Shown one piece after another: positions 1 to 10,232 of a stretch of DNA of 64,000 bases. How positions within the stretch are numbered: position 1 is the first letter of the stretch; each line of letters starts with the position of its first letter. Made by a program: the position numbers and the translations under genes. Origin of the DNA: Tuctoria greenei (Eukaryota; Streptophyta; Magnoliopsida; Poales; Poaceae); the NCBI GenBank assembly GCA_036927565.1, contig JAYESD010000001.1:253733097-253797096 (forward strand), written 5' to 3'. Under the pieces are notes generated by a model. It searched no databases, was not told the DNA's origin, and saw only the letters and a program-made list of their open reading frames with translations.

Positions 1-1413
1 GGATGCGGTTTTCAAGGATGGCTTTGTCTCGTAACTGACAAAGCTTAATTGCACATATCACAGTGTAAATGGTTTGTCCTTACCGATTGTATCCAAGCAA
101 GTTTCCATTGCCATTATCTTAGTCTTTATTTTGTTCATGTGATCCTGTTTCACTATGGCAGTCCTATTTGTTTGTTTTTTGCATAAAGATTGTGAGTTAG
201 ACTTTTTTTTTGTTAGTAACACTCATAATAACATGCAAATAGGAGGAAGAAGTAATAATATTATTTTTAACTTCATATATGACTTTAAATTCAATTGCCT
301 TATAAGATATAATTTGCACTGCATAAAGGTAAGCTCATAGATTATATTAAAATGTCAAACTCAAATAGTTTATGAACCTTGAGCTTGACTGACACTCCTA
401 ACCAAATACGACTAGCCAAAATCTCTTTTATATAATAGCATCTATACATCGAAACCTAGAGGATTGCAAATATGATACTATGCATCTGACACAAGAGCTA
501 CATATACGGACACATTATTGAGCTACACCACACTTTCTTCAACTCACCATTTGAGCAGGCATGGAAGGTGTTTGCAAAAGCATATTATGTGTAGGCATTC
601 ATTCCTTTTTGCTGCCTTGGGTGAGATAAGAAAACACATGATTCCAAAGGATTTTATATATCCTTGTCAAGCATGGACTATGCTGTTACATATGACTTGC
701 GCATATTATTGCTGATTTGTATGAGTATATCCAGAATTGCAATGCTTATACCAAGTCAAACTATTAAAATGATGATTCCACTATTGTTGTTTTCCATCTG
801 AATTTGTTGATTCCAATTGATATTGATTTACTGTTGGTCTAACACCTACATGATAGCAAAAAGTGCTAAGATTAGCACGTAATCTAAGGTCATGATGGTG
901 TTCTATGATGTACAACAGACCTCCTTCCAAGATTCACGCAGTTTGACCAAGATATCTTGCTTGTGGATTATAAATTAGATAAATAATTTTGCCATCATTG
1001 TACCAAAGTTAGACCAACAACTCCCATCGAGTTATTACAAGCTAATTGGTGACTAACATATAATGATGGTGCATTGTCGGTTTTGATAAAACATTATATA
1101 TTTGCGTCAGTTAGGATGAAGCCTTTTTTGTTGGGATTTTTGGCATAGCAATCTTCACCCTGAATTAAAGACCACATTTTAGTTCTGGAGTTTTAAGTAT
1201 TCCTAGCAAAAAATTCACCATCTCCTCCTCATCATATACCAATTCATTTTTCTCTAGTCAATATAAGCATGTGACAACATTATAGATTTTCAAATCATGG
1301 CCAAAGAGCCCTCAACAGCTACTTTTGCTAAGGTTTGAACAATGTCTTGCAGAGTTGGATGTGATCGAACAACACCTTAACCATTATTGTTCCAACAGGA
1401 TATTATAGCATTG
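1..1413. other. AT-rich sequence without a recognised gene
   Basis: No open reading frame longer than about 65 codons, no recognisable domain and no transposon terminus is visible here. It runs without a visible boundary into copy A of the composite repeat unit. The matching part of copy C lies in or beyond the assembly gap, so I cannot tell whether this stretch belongs to the unit. Confidence 0.5.
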
Positions 1414-1879
1414 CATTCCTATCAAGTTAGAAAACTATGAATGTTAGGACAACAATTGTTGTAGGTATGCGTATGTGTTGTAGTTAATGATATTACTTGA
1501 TCTATAATTTAGATCTATGTTTAAATCATCAACTATTCTTCCATTTCTCACACTGAAATGTTGCCTAATATTGCAAAATAGAAATTTAACATGTTATTTT
1601 TAAATCTATTTGTAAATCAAATCTTTTGCTAATGTTGAAAAACACCAATCTATCCTTTCATTTGCAGATGTCTATATCTAAATGTTGCCTAACAGCTGGA
1701 ACATGGAAATCAAGTTCTCTACTAAATCCTCATACATATTCTAACATTGAACCTTGTGAAGAGATCATTATTTATGTGAATATATAGTTTGAACTATTTA
1801 ATGTATTTATCATTAGATAAGCTTTTATCATATTCGTAACATTTGATCTACATTATATATTGACGTGTCCAAGAAAGTA

Positions 1880-2340
1880 ATGACGATAGAGGAAATTATT
1901 GGTATTAGTATTCATTAGTAATTTTCTAACCATATGTATTGTCTCTTGGATAAATCAGTTTTATTGTCTACTCACTATAACCTTTTAGTTTTCCCAAATG
2001 ATACTTGCTTTCTCCCCCCTGAGCTTACATTCAAGTTGTTTCAAAATTATATTACATGAAATATGGATTCCATATTTCTACATATATTACTGCAACCACA
2101 ATCATTTTTTTTTACCTTATAAGTCATATTCAGGAAATTTGCACTTTCCTTAGGCATTTCAGATTCTTTTAAAAACTTTTTTGCTTACAAAATCCTGTTT
2201 TTTTATTTATGAAACTATGTTTGTGTGTGTGTGTGTGTGTGTGATATTCTTATTATGTAAAATATATGCTCATTTGTAATAGGAGCTCAAAGTGGCAAAT
2301 GTTATAAGTCAGCTTCAGGTATTTTTTTTATGGTCAACAT
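1880..2340. repeat. Inverted-repeat arm (pairs with about 6540-7140)
   Basis: The reverse complement of about 6540-7140 can be laid over this stretch with clear similarity. Shared blocks include 'ctaaccatatgt', 'cccaaatgatacttgct', 'acattcaagttg', 'ggcatttca' and 'tttatgaaac' followed by a TG run. The arms flank CACTA1 and the b-arm, so the pair is not a simple outer terminal repeat. Equivalent arms exist in copies B and C. Confidence 0.55.
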
Positions 2341-3400
2341 TTTACGTTCTTCTTAATAACTAGTCATCCAATGATTGTTATGTTAAAGAAACAATGTTTT
2401 AATACATCACTAATGTATGCACATGATGAATCAGACAGCGGCCCCACCCCACCCACACCCATGCTGCCTCAAGGCGCAGCTCCGAAGTGAGATCTATCCC
2501 CTACTACGCAACTAAATCTGCATTTCAATGATTTCCGCGGACTCTAGTACATCAAATTGCTAATGGGTTTTCAATCATCTTATTTTGTAAGTAATATTTT
2601 TCAATTAGCTGAAATCACATCTGATTTCAGTCTGTTTAAATCAGAGGTGATTTAATTCGACAATCAAATCTCATTGATGTTTTAGAAGGTATGGTTTTTG
2701 CGCGAGCTCCACGAGCTCCGACCATAGAAGGAGAATCTAGAAGTAGCAGGTCGTCTCGATAGTGGTAGTAGAAGAAATAACCTTGTTTTGTAGGTCATTG
2801 TGTGTGTTTTGTGTGTGTGTGTGTGATGTTCTTATTATGTAAAAAATGCTCATTTGTAATAGGAGCTCAATGTGGCAAATGTTATAAGTCAGCTTCAGGT
2901 ATTTTTCTATGTTCAACATTTTACCCTCTTATTATTATCTAGTCATCCAACGATTGTTATGTTAAGTAAACAATGTTTTAATACATCACTAATGTATGCA
3001 CATGATGAACCAGACAACACCCCACCCCACCCACACCCATGCTGCCTCAAGGCGCAGCTCCGAGGTGAGATTTTTCCCCTTCTACGCAACTAAATATGCA
3101 TTTTAATGATTTCTGAGGACTCTAGTACATCAAATCGCTGATGGATTTTCAATCATATTATTTTGTAAGTAATATTTTTCAATTAGCTGAAATCACATCT
3201 GATTTCAATCTGTTTAAATCAGGGGTGATTTAATTCGAACAACAAATCTCATTGATGTTTCAGAAGGTATGGTTTTTGCGCGAGCTCGACGAGCTCCGAC
3301 CATAGAAGGAGAATCTAGAAGTAGTATGTCGGCTCGATAGTAGTAGCAGAAGAAATAACAAAGATGATAGGGGAGGGGTATGGATCCCACAAAGAGACCA
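2243..3400 (+). repeat. Tandem duplication, period about 582 bp
   Basis: Two successive copies start at 2243 ('gatattcttattatg') and 2825 ('gatgttcttattatg'). Each carries a GT run, 'aggagctcaa', 'gtcagcttcagg', 'acatcactaatgtatgcac', a C-rich 'caccccacccacaccc' block and 'gagctccgaccatagaagg'. Copy C has the same doubling (32394 and 32981) while copy B has one cassette only (from about 19502). No ORF longer than about 75 codons lies here. The C-rich block and the flanking GT tracts are the only compositional features. Confidence 0.7.
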
Positions 3401-3712
3401 GCCAGAGAAAGGTGGGAGGTGGGGGAGTTTGTAGTGGGAGGGGGCAACACTGGGGAACTTGTTGAGAACGATAAGGGGAAGGGGGTAGGGTGACCAACGT
3501 GGGTGAGAGAATCAGGTGAGAGAGATAGAGAGAGGAGGTCTGATGCAGGTTGAAGGTCATTAAGTATCTGTTCAATGCCAACTAGATAGTTAACAGATGT
3601 TCACAAATAAATCAGAGATTTAAGTCAACTGAAACTGAAATGTATTATGACAAAGACAGCTATTTTGAACTAGATTTTCTGTCCTCATTTATTTCATAGC
3701 AGATGACGTATT
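3185..3712 (+). repeat. Left arm of ~0.5-kb inverted repeat
   Basis: This stretch matches the reverse complement of 9685-10232. Shared blocks include 'tttaaatca', 'gatgtttcagaaggt', 'ctccgaccatagaagg', 'gtgggaggtgggggag', 'aacgtgggtgagaga' and 'tgaaggtcattaa'. The pair encloses CACTA1, the small inverted repeat, the protease fossil and the unknown remnants. It may therefore be the terminal inverted repeat of a Mutator-like or foldback element that picked up these fragments. No transposase is visible and the target duplication cannot be read, because CACTA2 abuts the right arm. The short minus-strand ORFs in this stretch look like chance readings of the arm. Confidence 0.65.
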
Positions 3713-4126
3713 TATTATTAGGGGTGCTCATAGGACAGAATTTTGATTTCTTTGTTTCAGTTAGTGCGGGTGCCAAGGATGAATCGGGGCCAGGGTGGTG
3801 ACAGGTTCCATGTCTTTTCTTTTCTTTTGGTGATTCTGAATGCCTTGATGTCGTTAAGGTAACTGCTTGCATGCTGCTTCGCGCATGCTTTCTTTGTGGT
3901 AGTAATTTACTACCGTTGTTGGAAGGTTGGTTTATAAGTAGAACGCATCGAGGCTGCTCAGCTTTGATCATGGCATGTCGTTGTCCTTTCTGGTGCTGGC
4001 AGGGTAACTCTAGCAACTCATGATTTGCATGAACGAGACATGTTGTAGCTCTTATCGTGGATCAGCATCGCTTTATGGGCTGCTAATAGTGCGACCTTAA
4101 CAAAAGGGTTGGAATTTTTCCCAGGA

Positions 4127-5721
4127 CACTACAACAACTGTCAATAGGGCGTCATGGAAATTATAACTGTTAGTGCCATCGAACTTAAATAGTCTAACAC
4201 TGTTGGTTTAGTCCCCCCCCCCCCCCACGGCAAAAAATATATAATTGTCGGTCCTTTGGTGGCGGCCGACGGCCATAATAATTTACATCGGTTCCTCCAA
4301 AAATCTCGACGGCCTTACCTAAAGGCGTGGTTTATCCCCCCAAACTGACGGTCATATGTTAGACCTGGAACCCCCTGAAAACAGCCTCTCCCGCCCAAAC
4401 ATTAAAACTGCCGGTTTGCAATGTTGCCCGATGTTTATAGCTATAGCTGTCGGCTTCAGATTCTAAGCTGACGGCTACATCTGTTGGCCCCTGATTCGCT
4501 CTCGTACCCTACAAATTTTCAATCCTCTACACAGTCCCTCTTTTTGATATTCCCACTACTTGCGAACTGCGAAAACTAACCGCACAATACTTAAACCGCG
4601 CCACCGCACACTTGCCCACTTCTAGCCGCACACCACCAGCCTCCATCGCACACCACCAGAATGGAGAACCTCTCGCGGGAGATCCTGCTTCCTTGGTCCT
4701 ACAAGAGATCCGACTTCCTTGGTGGCAGAGACCTCCGCTTGCTTGGTCCTTGGCGACGACGACCTTCTGCGGGAGATCCTACTCTGTGTCGGCCTCCCCA
4801 CCAGCCTCCTATAGGGCGCCCTCGTTTGCCATTACTGGTACCGCCATGCCTCCGGCCCGGTCTTCCTCCACCGCTTCCAAGAACGCCACCCGCATTGTGC
4901 ATCCCCTAAGTCTACCTCACCTCCGAGGCACCTGGATGTTTGCGGTTTGTTTCAGTTCGCCCGCTGTTACCGGACCGGAGCTCAACACTGCTGCCACCCA
5001 CCAGGCCGGTGCCTTCTTTGCTGATGCCTGAGGGGTCCTCTACAGCTTCCGTCCTAGACACCCGCGGTGGCTGCCTCCTCGTCTCAACATTCGACGACCG
5101 CTATGAGTCAACGGAGCTCGTGTGCTCCCTTGCCGGTACGGTGATTCCCAGACGTGTGGATGGGTTGGCGTGGTGAACTCCATTACCTCCTCGTCCCCTT
5201 CGCCACCGGGTCAGGGCCGCGCTAGACGTCCGGTGAGCTTCGCATTAAAAAAATAAAAAGTGTTGACGATCTCTGAATCCAATGACTGAGTAAGAATTAA
5301 CTGTTAAAAAAATAAAAACATGTTAGTAAGCTCCAGAGGAATCCAATGAACGATCATGAGTTACTTGAAGTGTGGTTAAACAAATGAAAATGTATTGGTT
5401 AAAGGTGTCAAGTGAGATGGACAGCCGACGGTTTTATGTCAATAAAGCTGCCGGTGAGCCCCAAGGCCGACAACTATAAAGAAATTAAATGTGTCAGTAT
5501 TAGGCTGATGGTTATAAAGATTACATAAATCGGCATCTGAAATCGACGGCTTTAATCAAGAGTTAAATGTGTCGGGACCAATAATTTTATGAGTTAAAAA
5601 TGTCGAATCAAGAGCGTTGGCTTGAGCCATCAGTTCACCGACGGTTATAAAGTATGTACGTCAGCTATAGAATGAAACCAACGGTTATAAGCCAATGTCC
5701 TTTTACTCGTTTCTTGTAGTG
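4127..5721. mobile_element. CACTA1, non-autonomous CACTA transposon (copy A)
   Basis: The left end reads CACTACAA and the right end TTCTTGTAGTG. The element is bracketed by the 3-bp direct repeat GGA (4124-4126 and 5722-5724), as expected for the CACTA (En/Spm) superfamily. Subterminal regions carry many short copies of a 'gccgacggttataa' motif in both orientations, where family transposase normally binds. At 1595 bp with no transposase domain it must have been moved in trans. The middle (about 4600-5230) is GC-rich and holds a 139-codon ORF. A C14 run lies at 4213-4226. The same insertion is present in copies B and C. Confidence 0.9.
4612..5031 (+). CDS. Possible captured ORF in CACTA1 (copy A)
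   Basis: A 139-codon reading frame, rich in Ser, Pro, Ala, Thr and Arg, fills the GC-rich core of CACTA1. I do not recognise it. The same frame is intact over 139 codons in copy B (21294-21713) and, extended at its end by an indel, over 156 codons in copy C (34768-35238). CACTA elements often pick up host gene pieces, so this may be a captured exon. However, the composition alone lowers stop-codon frequency, and other frames in this GC-rich core are also open, so coding status is doubtful. No signal peptide or membrane segment is obvious. Confidence 0.25.
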   Translation: MPTSSRTPPASIAHHQNGEPLAGDPASLVLQEIRLPWWQRPPLAWSLATTTFCGRSYSVSASPPASYRAPSFAITGTAMPPARSSSTASKNATRIVHPLSLPHLRGTWMFAVCFSSPAVTGPELNTAATHQAGAFFADA

Positions 5722-5869
5722 GGAACTTAGATTTGACTATTGTTAGCCTTCTTTAGGAAGGATACAGTAGGACTTGGCAATCAGTGATTATTTGGCTGAG
5801 GTAGGAAACAATTTCTGAGTGGATTCTGGTGTTCATTTAGTTGTTGGATCTTTTATCTCACATTCAATT

Positions 5870-6760
5870 ATTTTATTTCTGAAACTGTGTGTGTTGTAGT
5901 GCATGCATGCTTGTGTGTGCGAGCGTGCGTGCATGCGTGCGTGTGTGCGCGCGTGTGTGTGTGTGTCTGTGTGTGTGTGTGTCTCTGTGTGTGTGATGTT
6001 CTTAGTATCTAATAAATATGCTAATTTGCATTAGGAGATCAAACTGGCAAATGTTTTATGTCAGCTTCAGATATATTCCAACGTTCAGCATTTTACCATT
6101 TTCATAGTATCTAAACGTCCAAAGATTGTTATGTTAAATAAACAATGTTTTAATACATCGCTAATGTTTGTACATGATAATAGAGTAACTACTTCAACGA
6201 ATACAAATATGAATATAATATACATACCAGCCATTTTACAACCTTCCGTCTATAATCATCACCGTTGTTGAAAACTTCATTGTGGACAGCAGGGATGACT
6301 CTCATGAGTTCATTATGTATCCACTATTTTCTTTGTGGCGTTCTGCATAACATTATTTGCAAGGTACAACAAAGATAACGTCTTCGTAGTAGAAGATGTG
6401 CGAAATTCAGATTTCCATGTTTCAACAACTTCTCAAGGGTAACAACCATGAGAGATACACCACTTCGACAAATCTTTCCTTTTGTTAAGTATAACATTAT
6501 ATGAATAAGTATAATGACACTTTTATGTTATCCTTGTTTCATGAGGAAACTATCACACAACAAAAGCAGTTTAGAAAAATACCTGAAGCTGAGTTATAAC
6601 TTTTGCCACTTTGAGCTCCTAATACAAATGAGCATATTTTTTACATATTAAGCACATCACACTCACACGCACGCACCGCGCGTACACACACACACAAACA
6701 CACGCGCGCGCGCACACACACACAAACACACACACAAGGTTTCATAAATAAAAAAAGTGG
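5870..6760. repeat. Inverted repeat with TG/CA microsatellite arms (copy A)
   Basis: The left arm (about 5870-6100: 'tctgaaactgtgtgtg', a long mixed TG/CG tract, 'aatttgcattaggag', 'gtcagcttcag') is mirrored by the right arm (about 6560-6760: 'cctgaagctga', 'ctcctaatacaaat', a CA/CG tract, 'aaggtttcataaat'). About 450 bp lie between the arms. Alternating purine-pyrimidine runs with CG steps on both arms are Z-DNA-prone. The cassette is related to the GT cassettes at 2243 and 2825. Confidence 0.6.
6228..6305 (-). pseudogene. Possible captured first exon of 26 codons
   Basis: On the minus strand an ATG opens 26 codons that end in ...KVVKWL. A GTATGT follows immediately and would make a consensus plant splice donor. 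The reading frame is kept with only amino-acid changes in copies B and C. A TAG lies in frame upstream in both A and C, so the piece cannot be extended simply. I recognise no protein. It could be a host exon caught between the arms of the inverted repeat, or chance. Confidence 0.2.
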
Positions 6761-7014
6761 ATTCTGAGGTAAAATTTCCAGCAACTTGAATGAGGTTGCA
6801 AGAATCCCGTAAGAATGCAATTTTTTTAAGCAAAAAAGTTTTTTCTTTATGAAGTTGAAATGCCTAAGCAAAGTGTAAATTTCCTAAATATGACTTATAA
6901 GATGAAAAAAGGTATTTGATTGTGGTTGAAGTAATATATGATAAATATATGTAGAAACATGGAATCCACAGATCCTGGAATATAATTTTGAAGCAACTTG
7001 AATGTAACCAAACT

Positions 7015-7029
7015 GGGGGGGGGGGGGGG
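7015..7029. repeat. G15 homopolymer
   Basis: Fifteen consecutive G. The same place has G16 in copy B (23621-23636) and G6 in copy C (37147-37152). The tract lies in the right arm of the outer inverted repeat, where the left arm has 'ctcccccc'. Confidence 0.9.
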
Positions 7030-7239
7030 AGCAAGTATCATTTGGGAATATAATAATGTTTAGTGAAAAGACAATAAAGCCAATGTATCTAAGAGACGAC
7101 ACATATGGTTAGAATGTTACTAATGTATAGTAACACGAATAATTACCTCTATGATTATTGCTTTCTTAGACACATCAAGAGTTTACAGAGATCAAATGTC
7201 ACAAATATGCTGAAAGCTTATCTAATAATAAAAAACATT

Positions 7240-7628
7240 AAAGAATTCAAACTATATATTCATATTGCTTCAAAATTGAATTTTCTGCTGGAAGCTGTGA
7301 GAAGGATTCAGCTAGTGCTATTGTTAAAACTAATATATCGCCCACATCTCAAAACAGTTTTGCGAGTGCTATTGCATTAAAAAATGAAGCCGCAAATGTC
7401 GTCTCTGATGTGTTTGTGAAAAAAAAAGGTTCTCAAGATGATTCTACTGCTGCAAGTATTGATACGTCTTTGTAAACACCTAGACAACATATTGAGGTTT
7501 CTAATAAACCAATGACTAATGATTCTGATCATGCATCAAATGGTTTATCTTTGATGTCTCAAGAAGTACAAGGTGATTGCACCATTGCTAATTTCAAGGG
7601 ACAATGTTGTCCTATTTTCCAATCAGAA
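7240..7628 (+). pseudogene. Ser-rich coding remnant upstream of protease fossil (copy A)
   Basis: Reading frames here resemble a Ser/Asn/Asp-rich disordered protein segment, best seen in copy B (about 23880-24236). In A the reading frame is interrupted by frameshifts, one at the A9 run near 7419. It leads directly into the protease fossil, so it may be the gag-protease linker of the same gypsy polyprotein or a separate captured piece. I cannot assign a family. Confidence 0.3.
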
Positions 7629-8092
7629 TGAAAAATAAAAGAAAATGCATGCAAGTTTATTATTGATGGTGAAAGTTTCACTAATATGTTATTTGTTCAG
7701 ATGTGGAACATGCATTGTCTTTGTCAACATGGAGGCTACCTACTCCACGTTATATGCAGTGGATGAATCAAAGTGGTACATTGAGAATCACTCACAGAGA
7801 AAGAGTAAAATTTGCAGTAGGCAACTATATTGATAGTGTAGACTGCGATGTGGCGCCAATGAGTGCATGCCATTTGGAGTTGGGGAGGCCATGGCAGTTC
7901 GATCGTGATGCAACACATGGGGGCCGTTCCAATAATTATTCATTCATGCATAAAGGTATATCTCATGTGCTGAAGCCGAGGAAGGAAAGTGCTATCAATG
8001 CAACAGAGTTTCTTGCTGTTTTGAAAAAAGAAAAGGGCACCCAAAGACACCGCAAAGCCGAGGATGACATTGCTCCAAGGGGAGAAGAATAA
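7629..8092 (+). pseudogene. Ty3/gypsy retropepsin (protease) fossil, copy A
   Basis: The segment encodes a retroviral-type aspartic protease region of a Ty3/gypsy polyprotein. The active-site segment reads KFIIDGESFTN (frame 1). After a frameshift near 7698, a 129-codon frame (7703-8092) continues with LSTWRLPTPRYMQW, the flap-like region, and the typical second motif HLELGRPWQFDRD. It then ends in a short basic segment at a TAA. A stop precedes the active-site segment and no reverse transcriptase follows, so this is an isolated domain and not a full element. The usual gypsy form has DGGS at the active site; here the third residue is Glu, while copy B keeps DGGS. Plant polyproteins commonly carry this domain; no function is expected now. 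Confidence 0.8.
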
Positions 8093-8640
8093 TGTAGTTA
8101 TTCCAGTTTGTTTGCATGCTAGCAGTGGTTCAAAAGATGTTACAATGCTTGAGATTCATGGCTATGAAACAATTTGCAGTGATCAAAATACTTCATTGAA
8201 GATTGGCTCTATGCCTATTAGTTTGAAGGAGAAGAAGAAAGATATTTCATATGAACTGATGCTTGCAAAGTATAGATTTATAGGAGCTGAATTCAAAGCC
8301 AAATACATTAATACATATGCTGCAAATATGAGAAAAATAATTGATGAACCCGCAAAGCCAAGAGGCGGCTTTGATCCAAGGGAGGGAGTATGATGAGGCT
8401 GTTGCCCTTTCAGATAATTATTTGAGTCTCGTTAAATGTTCATCCAATAATTCAAGCAAGTTTATTCAGATTGGTCCTTTTCTTTTGATCTGATTGGCGT
8501 CGCTGGATCAATAGTTGTTGGTGTTTTGCCATGCACAAAAATGCTTAGGAGTGCTAACAATCTGTGCAAGGAAGAGAAGCATGGAGTAATTAAGGAACAC
8601 GGAACAATATTTATATGCTAGTATTAAGCTTCTCGAGATA
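8064..8640 (+). pseudogene. Unrecognised coding remnant downstream of protease (copy A)
   Basis: A 109-codon frame (8064-8393) overlaps the end of the protease frame. It continues, after a frameshift around 8390, in a second frame containing a YDEAVALSDNYLSLVK-like segment and a hydrophobic Gly/Val stretch (FDLIGVAGSIVVGVLPG in other copies). The same two-part arrangement is in A', B and C. I do not recognise the protein. It could be the divergent continuation of the gypsy polyprotein or a host gene fragment fused to it. In A the second frame is further damaged near 8480. Confidence 0.4.
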
Positions 8641-8968
8641 AACAGAAGCCCAACGTGAGGATATATGCAATCAGTTATGCTTCTTTAATTTGAGAATGTA
8701 AGCAGGAGTATTAGCAACCTTACTGTATTATTTTATGATTTGCAAGAGTCTAAGTCATATATGTGAGTGTTAGCCATTGGTACCTGTGTGTACCAGGATG
8801 AATCAGTTTTGTTATAGTCAAGGTCCGTATTGTGATCCAGGTCAATTTGTTTAACTAGTGGAGTCAATTGGTTTCTGGTTTGGACTCTAACGTGTGATGG
8901 GTGCCTGCGTGCACCAGGGTGAACAAGAGTCCAAGTCATATGGGTATTGGAGTCTATCTATGAGCTAA

Positions 8969-8977
8969 TATAAAAGG
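8969..8977 (+). promoter_or_regulatory. Promoter-like TATA box in unit (copy A)
   Basis: TATAAAAGG lies in a moderately GC-balanced stretch ('gagctaatataaaaggctaggg') typical of plant core promoters or LTR U3 regions. The motif is intact in copy C (38581-38589) and changed to TATAGAAGG in copy B (26954-26962). No transcript start can be seen. The surrounding 8650-9420 holds no gene and may be a degraded LTR or captured promoter. Confidence 0.3.
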
Positions 8978-9427
8978 CTAGGGATGTGGTCCCTCGTTGA
9001 GGATCAGATATTATATTTTATCTTGTGCTTGCTACGTAGGAATTTCCAATCTTCTATGGAGAGGAGGTGAAGGCGATCTTCTCCTCTGATGATCTTGTCC
9101 AGCCTTCCTTAGGGATTGGGAATCAATATGATCAGATTATTTTATTTGAGTACGTCCTTGATTTATTTGGAGATCCATCCTTCTGTTCGTGTTGCTTTTG
9201 CTGCGGCTGGCAGTATATTATCAGCTAGTTACGTGAAGAATTCTGTTTCTGGGTGCTTTACCCTAGTGCATGATTTCTGCGAAGAGAAAGATCTGCTTAG
9301 CTATTGAGAGGATCTGATTGGACGGTGGGGTTTTATCCTTATTCTTTTCATGTGCTGTGTATACTTCAGACAAGAGATCCCAATCTGCTACTTGGCTGGA
9401 ATTTTCTTTCCCTACTGACTCGGTCTA

Positions 9428-9664
9428 CTAATCAGTCAGGTTCTTTTGTGGATCGTGATCAAGCAACTGCTTGAAGGGGTGATCTGTGTGTTTGCTGTAC
9501 TTTCTCTTGTCCTGTTCGTGGTTAAAATCAGCACCAAGGGTGGGAGCTTTGTTGTTTTTGGTTTGCATCTCCAGTAAGCCAGCTTCATCAATCAATTTTA
9601 AAGTTGTTTTCGATATATTAATTCTTGGATTGTGTAGTACCATGAAAGATTTGGATAACATCAC
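9428..9664 (-). CDS. Small conserved minus-strand ORF, unknown (copy A)
   Basis: A 78-codon frame on the minus strand is kept almost unchanged in copy C (39043-39279) and broken by a single TAG in copy B. The product would be hydrophilic, Lys/Asp/His-rich and without a recognisable domain. Conservation between near-identical DNA copies is weak evidence for coding. The plus strand is also open here for 77 codons. Confidence 0.15.
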   Translation of the reverse strand: MMLSKSFMVLHNPRINISKTTLKLIDEAGLLEMQTKNNKAPTLGADFNHEQDKRKYSKHTDHPFKQLLDHDPQKNLTD

Positions 9665-9684
9665 GGAGACACGCTCGTGTTCAT

Positions 9685-10232
9685 ATCACTTCTGCTATGA
9701 AATAATTGTGGGCAGCTAATCTAGTTCAAATAGATGTGCGTCATTTATTTTTAAATGAGGTAGTACGCGTGCATCGTAGTACATTTAATTTTCAGTTGAT
9801 TGAAATCTTTGATTTCTTAAGTGAACGTAGATAAACTATCTGGTTGGTATTGAAAGAAGAATTAATGACCTTCAACCTTCATCCAATGTTCTCCTCTCTC
9901 TCTCTCTCTCACACTTAATTCTCTCACCCACGTTGATCATCCTACCCCCTTCCCCTGGTCATTATCAAGAAGTTCCCCACCGCCGCCAACTCCCACCTCA
10001 CACTCCCCCACCTCCCACCATTCTCTGGCCGTTCTCGTCGTGGGACCCGTACCGCTCCCCCATCATCTTTTTTATCTCTTCTACTTTTACCGTTAAGCCG
10101 ACCTACTACCTCTAGAGTTTCCTTCTATGGTCGGAGCCTGTGGTGCTCGTGCAAAAACACCACCTTCTAAAACATCAGCGAGATTTTAACGTCAACATAA
10201 ATAACCTTTGATTTAAATAGACTGAAAACAAA
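9685..10232 (+). repeat. Right arm of ~0.5-kb inverted repeat
   Basis: This is the inverted match of 3185-3712. It includes a (TC)n tract around 9895-9915 and a pyrimidine-rich block. The homology runs right up to base 10232, where CACTA2 starts, so part of the arm may be lost beyond that element. Confidence 0.65.

Noticed and set aside
3214..3581. Pro/Ser-rich minus-strand ORFs repeated in each unit copy as a small protein family
   Set aside because: They coincide with the inverted-repeat arm and overlap each other in two frames; copy-to-copy conservation follows from the DNA duplication.
6641..6871. ORF with a Cys/Val repeat (CVCVCVCV) as a cysteine-rich peptide
   Set aside because: It is a translation of the (CA)n microsatellite.
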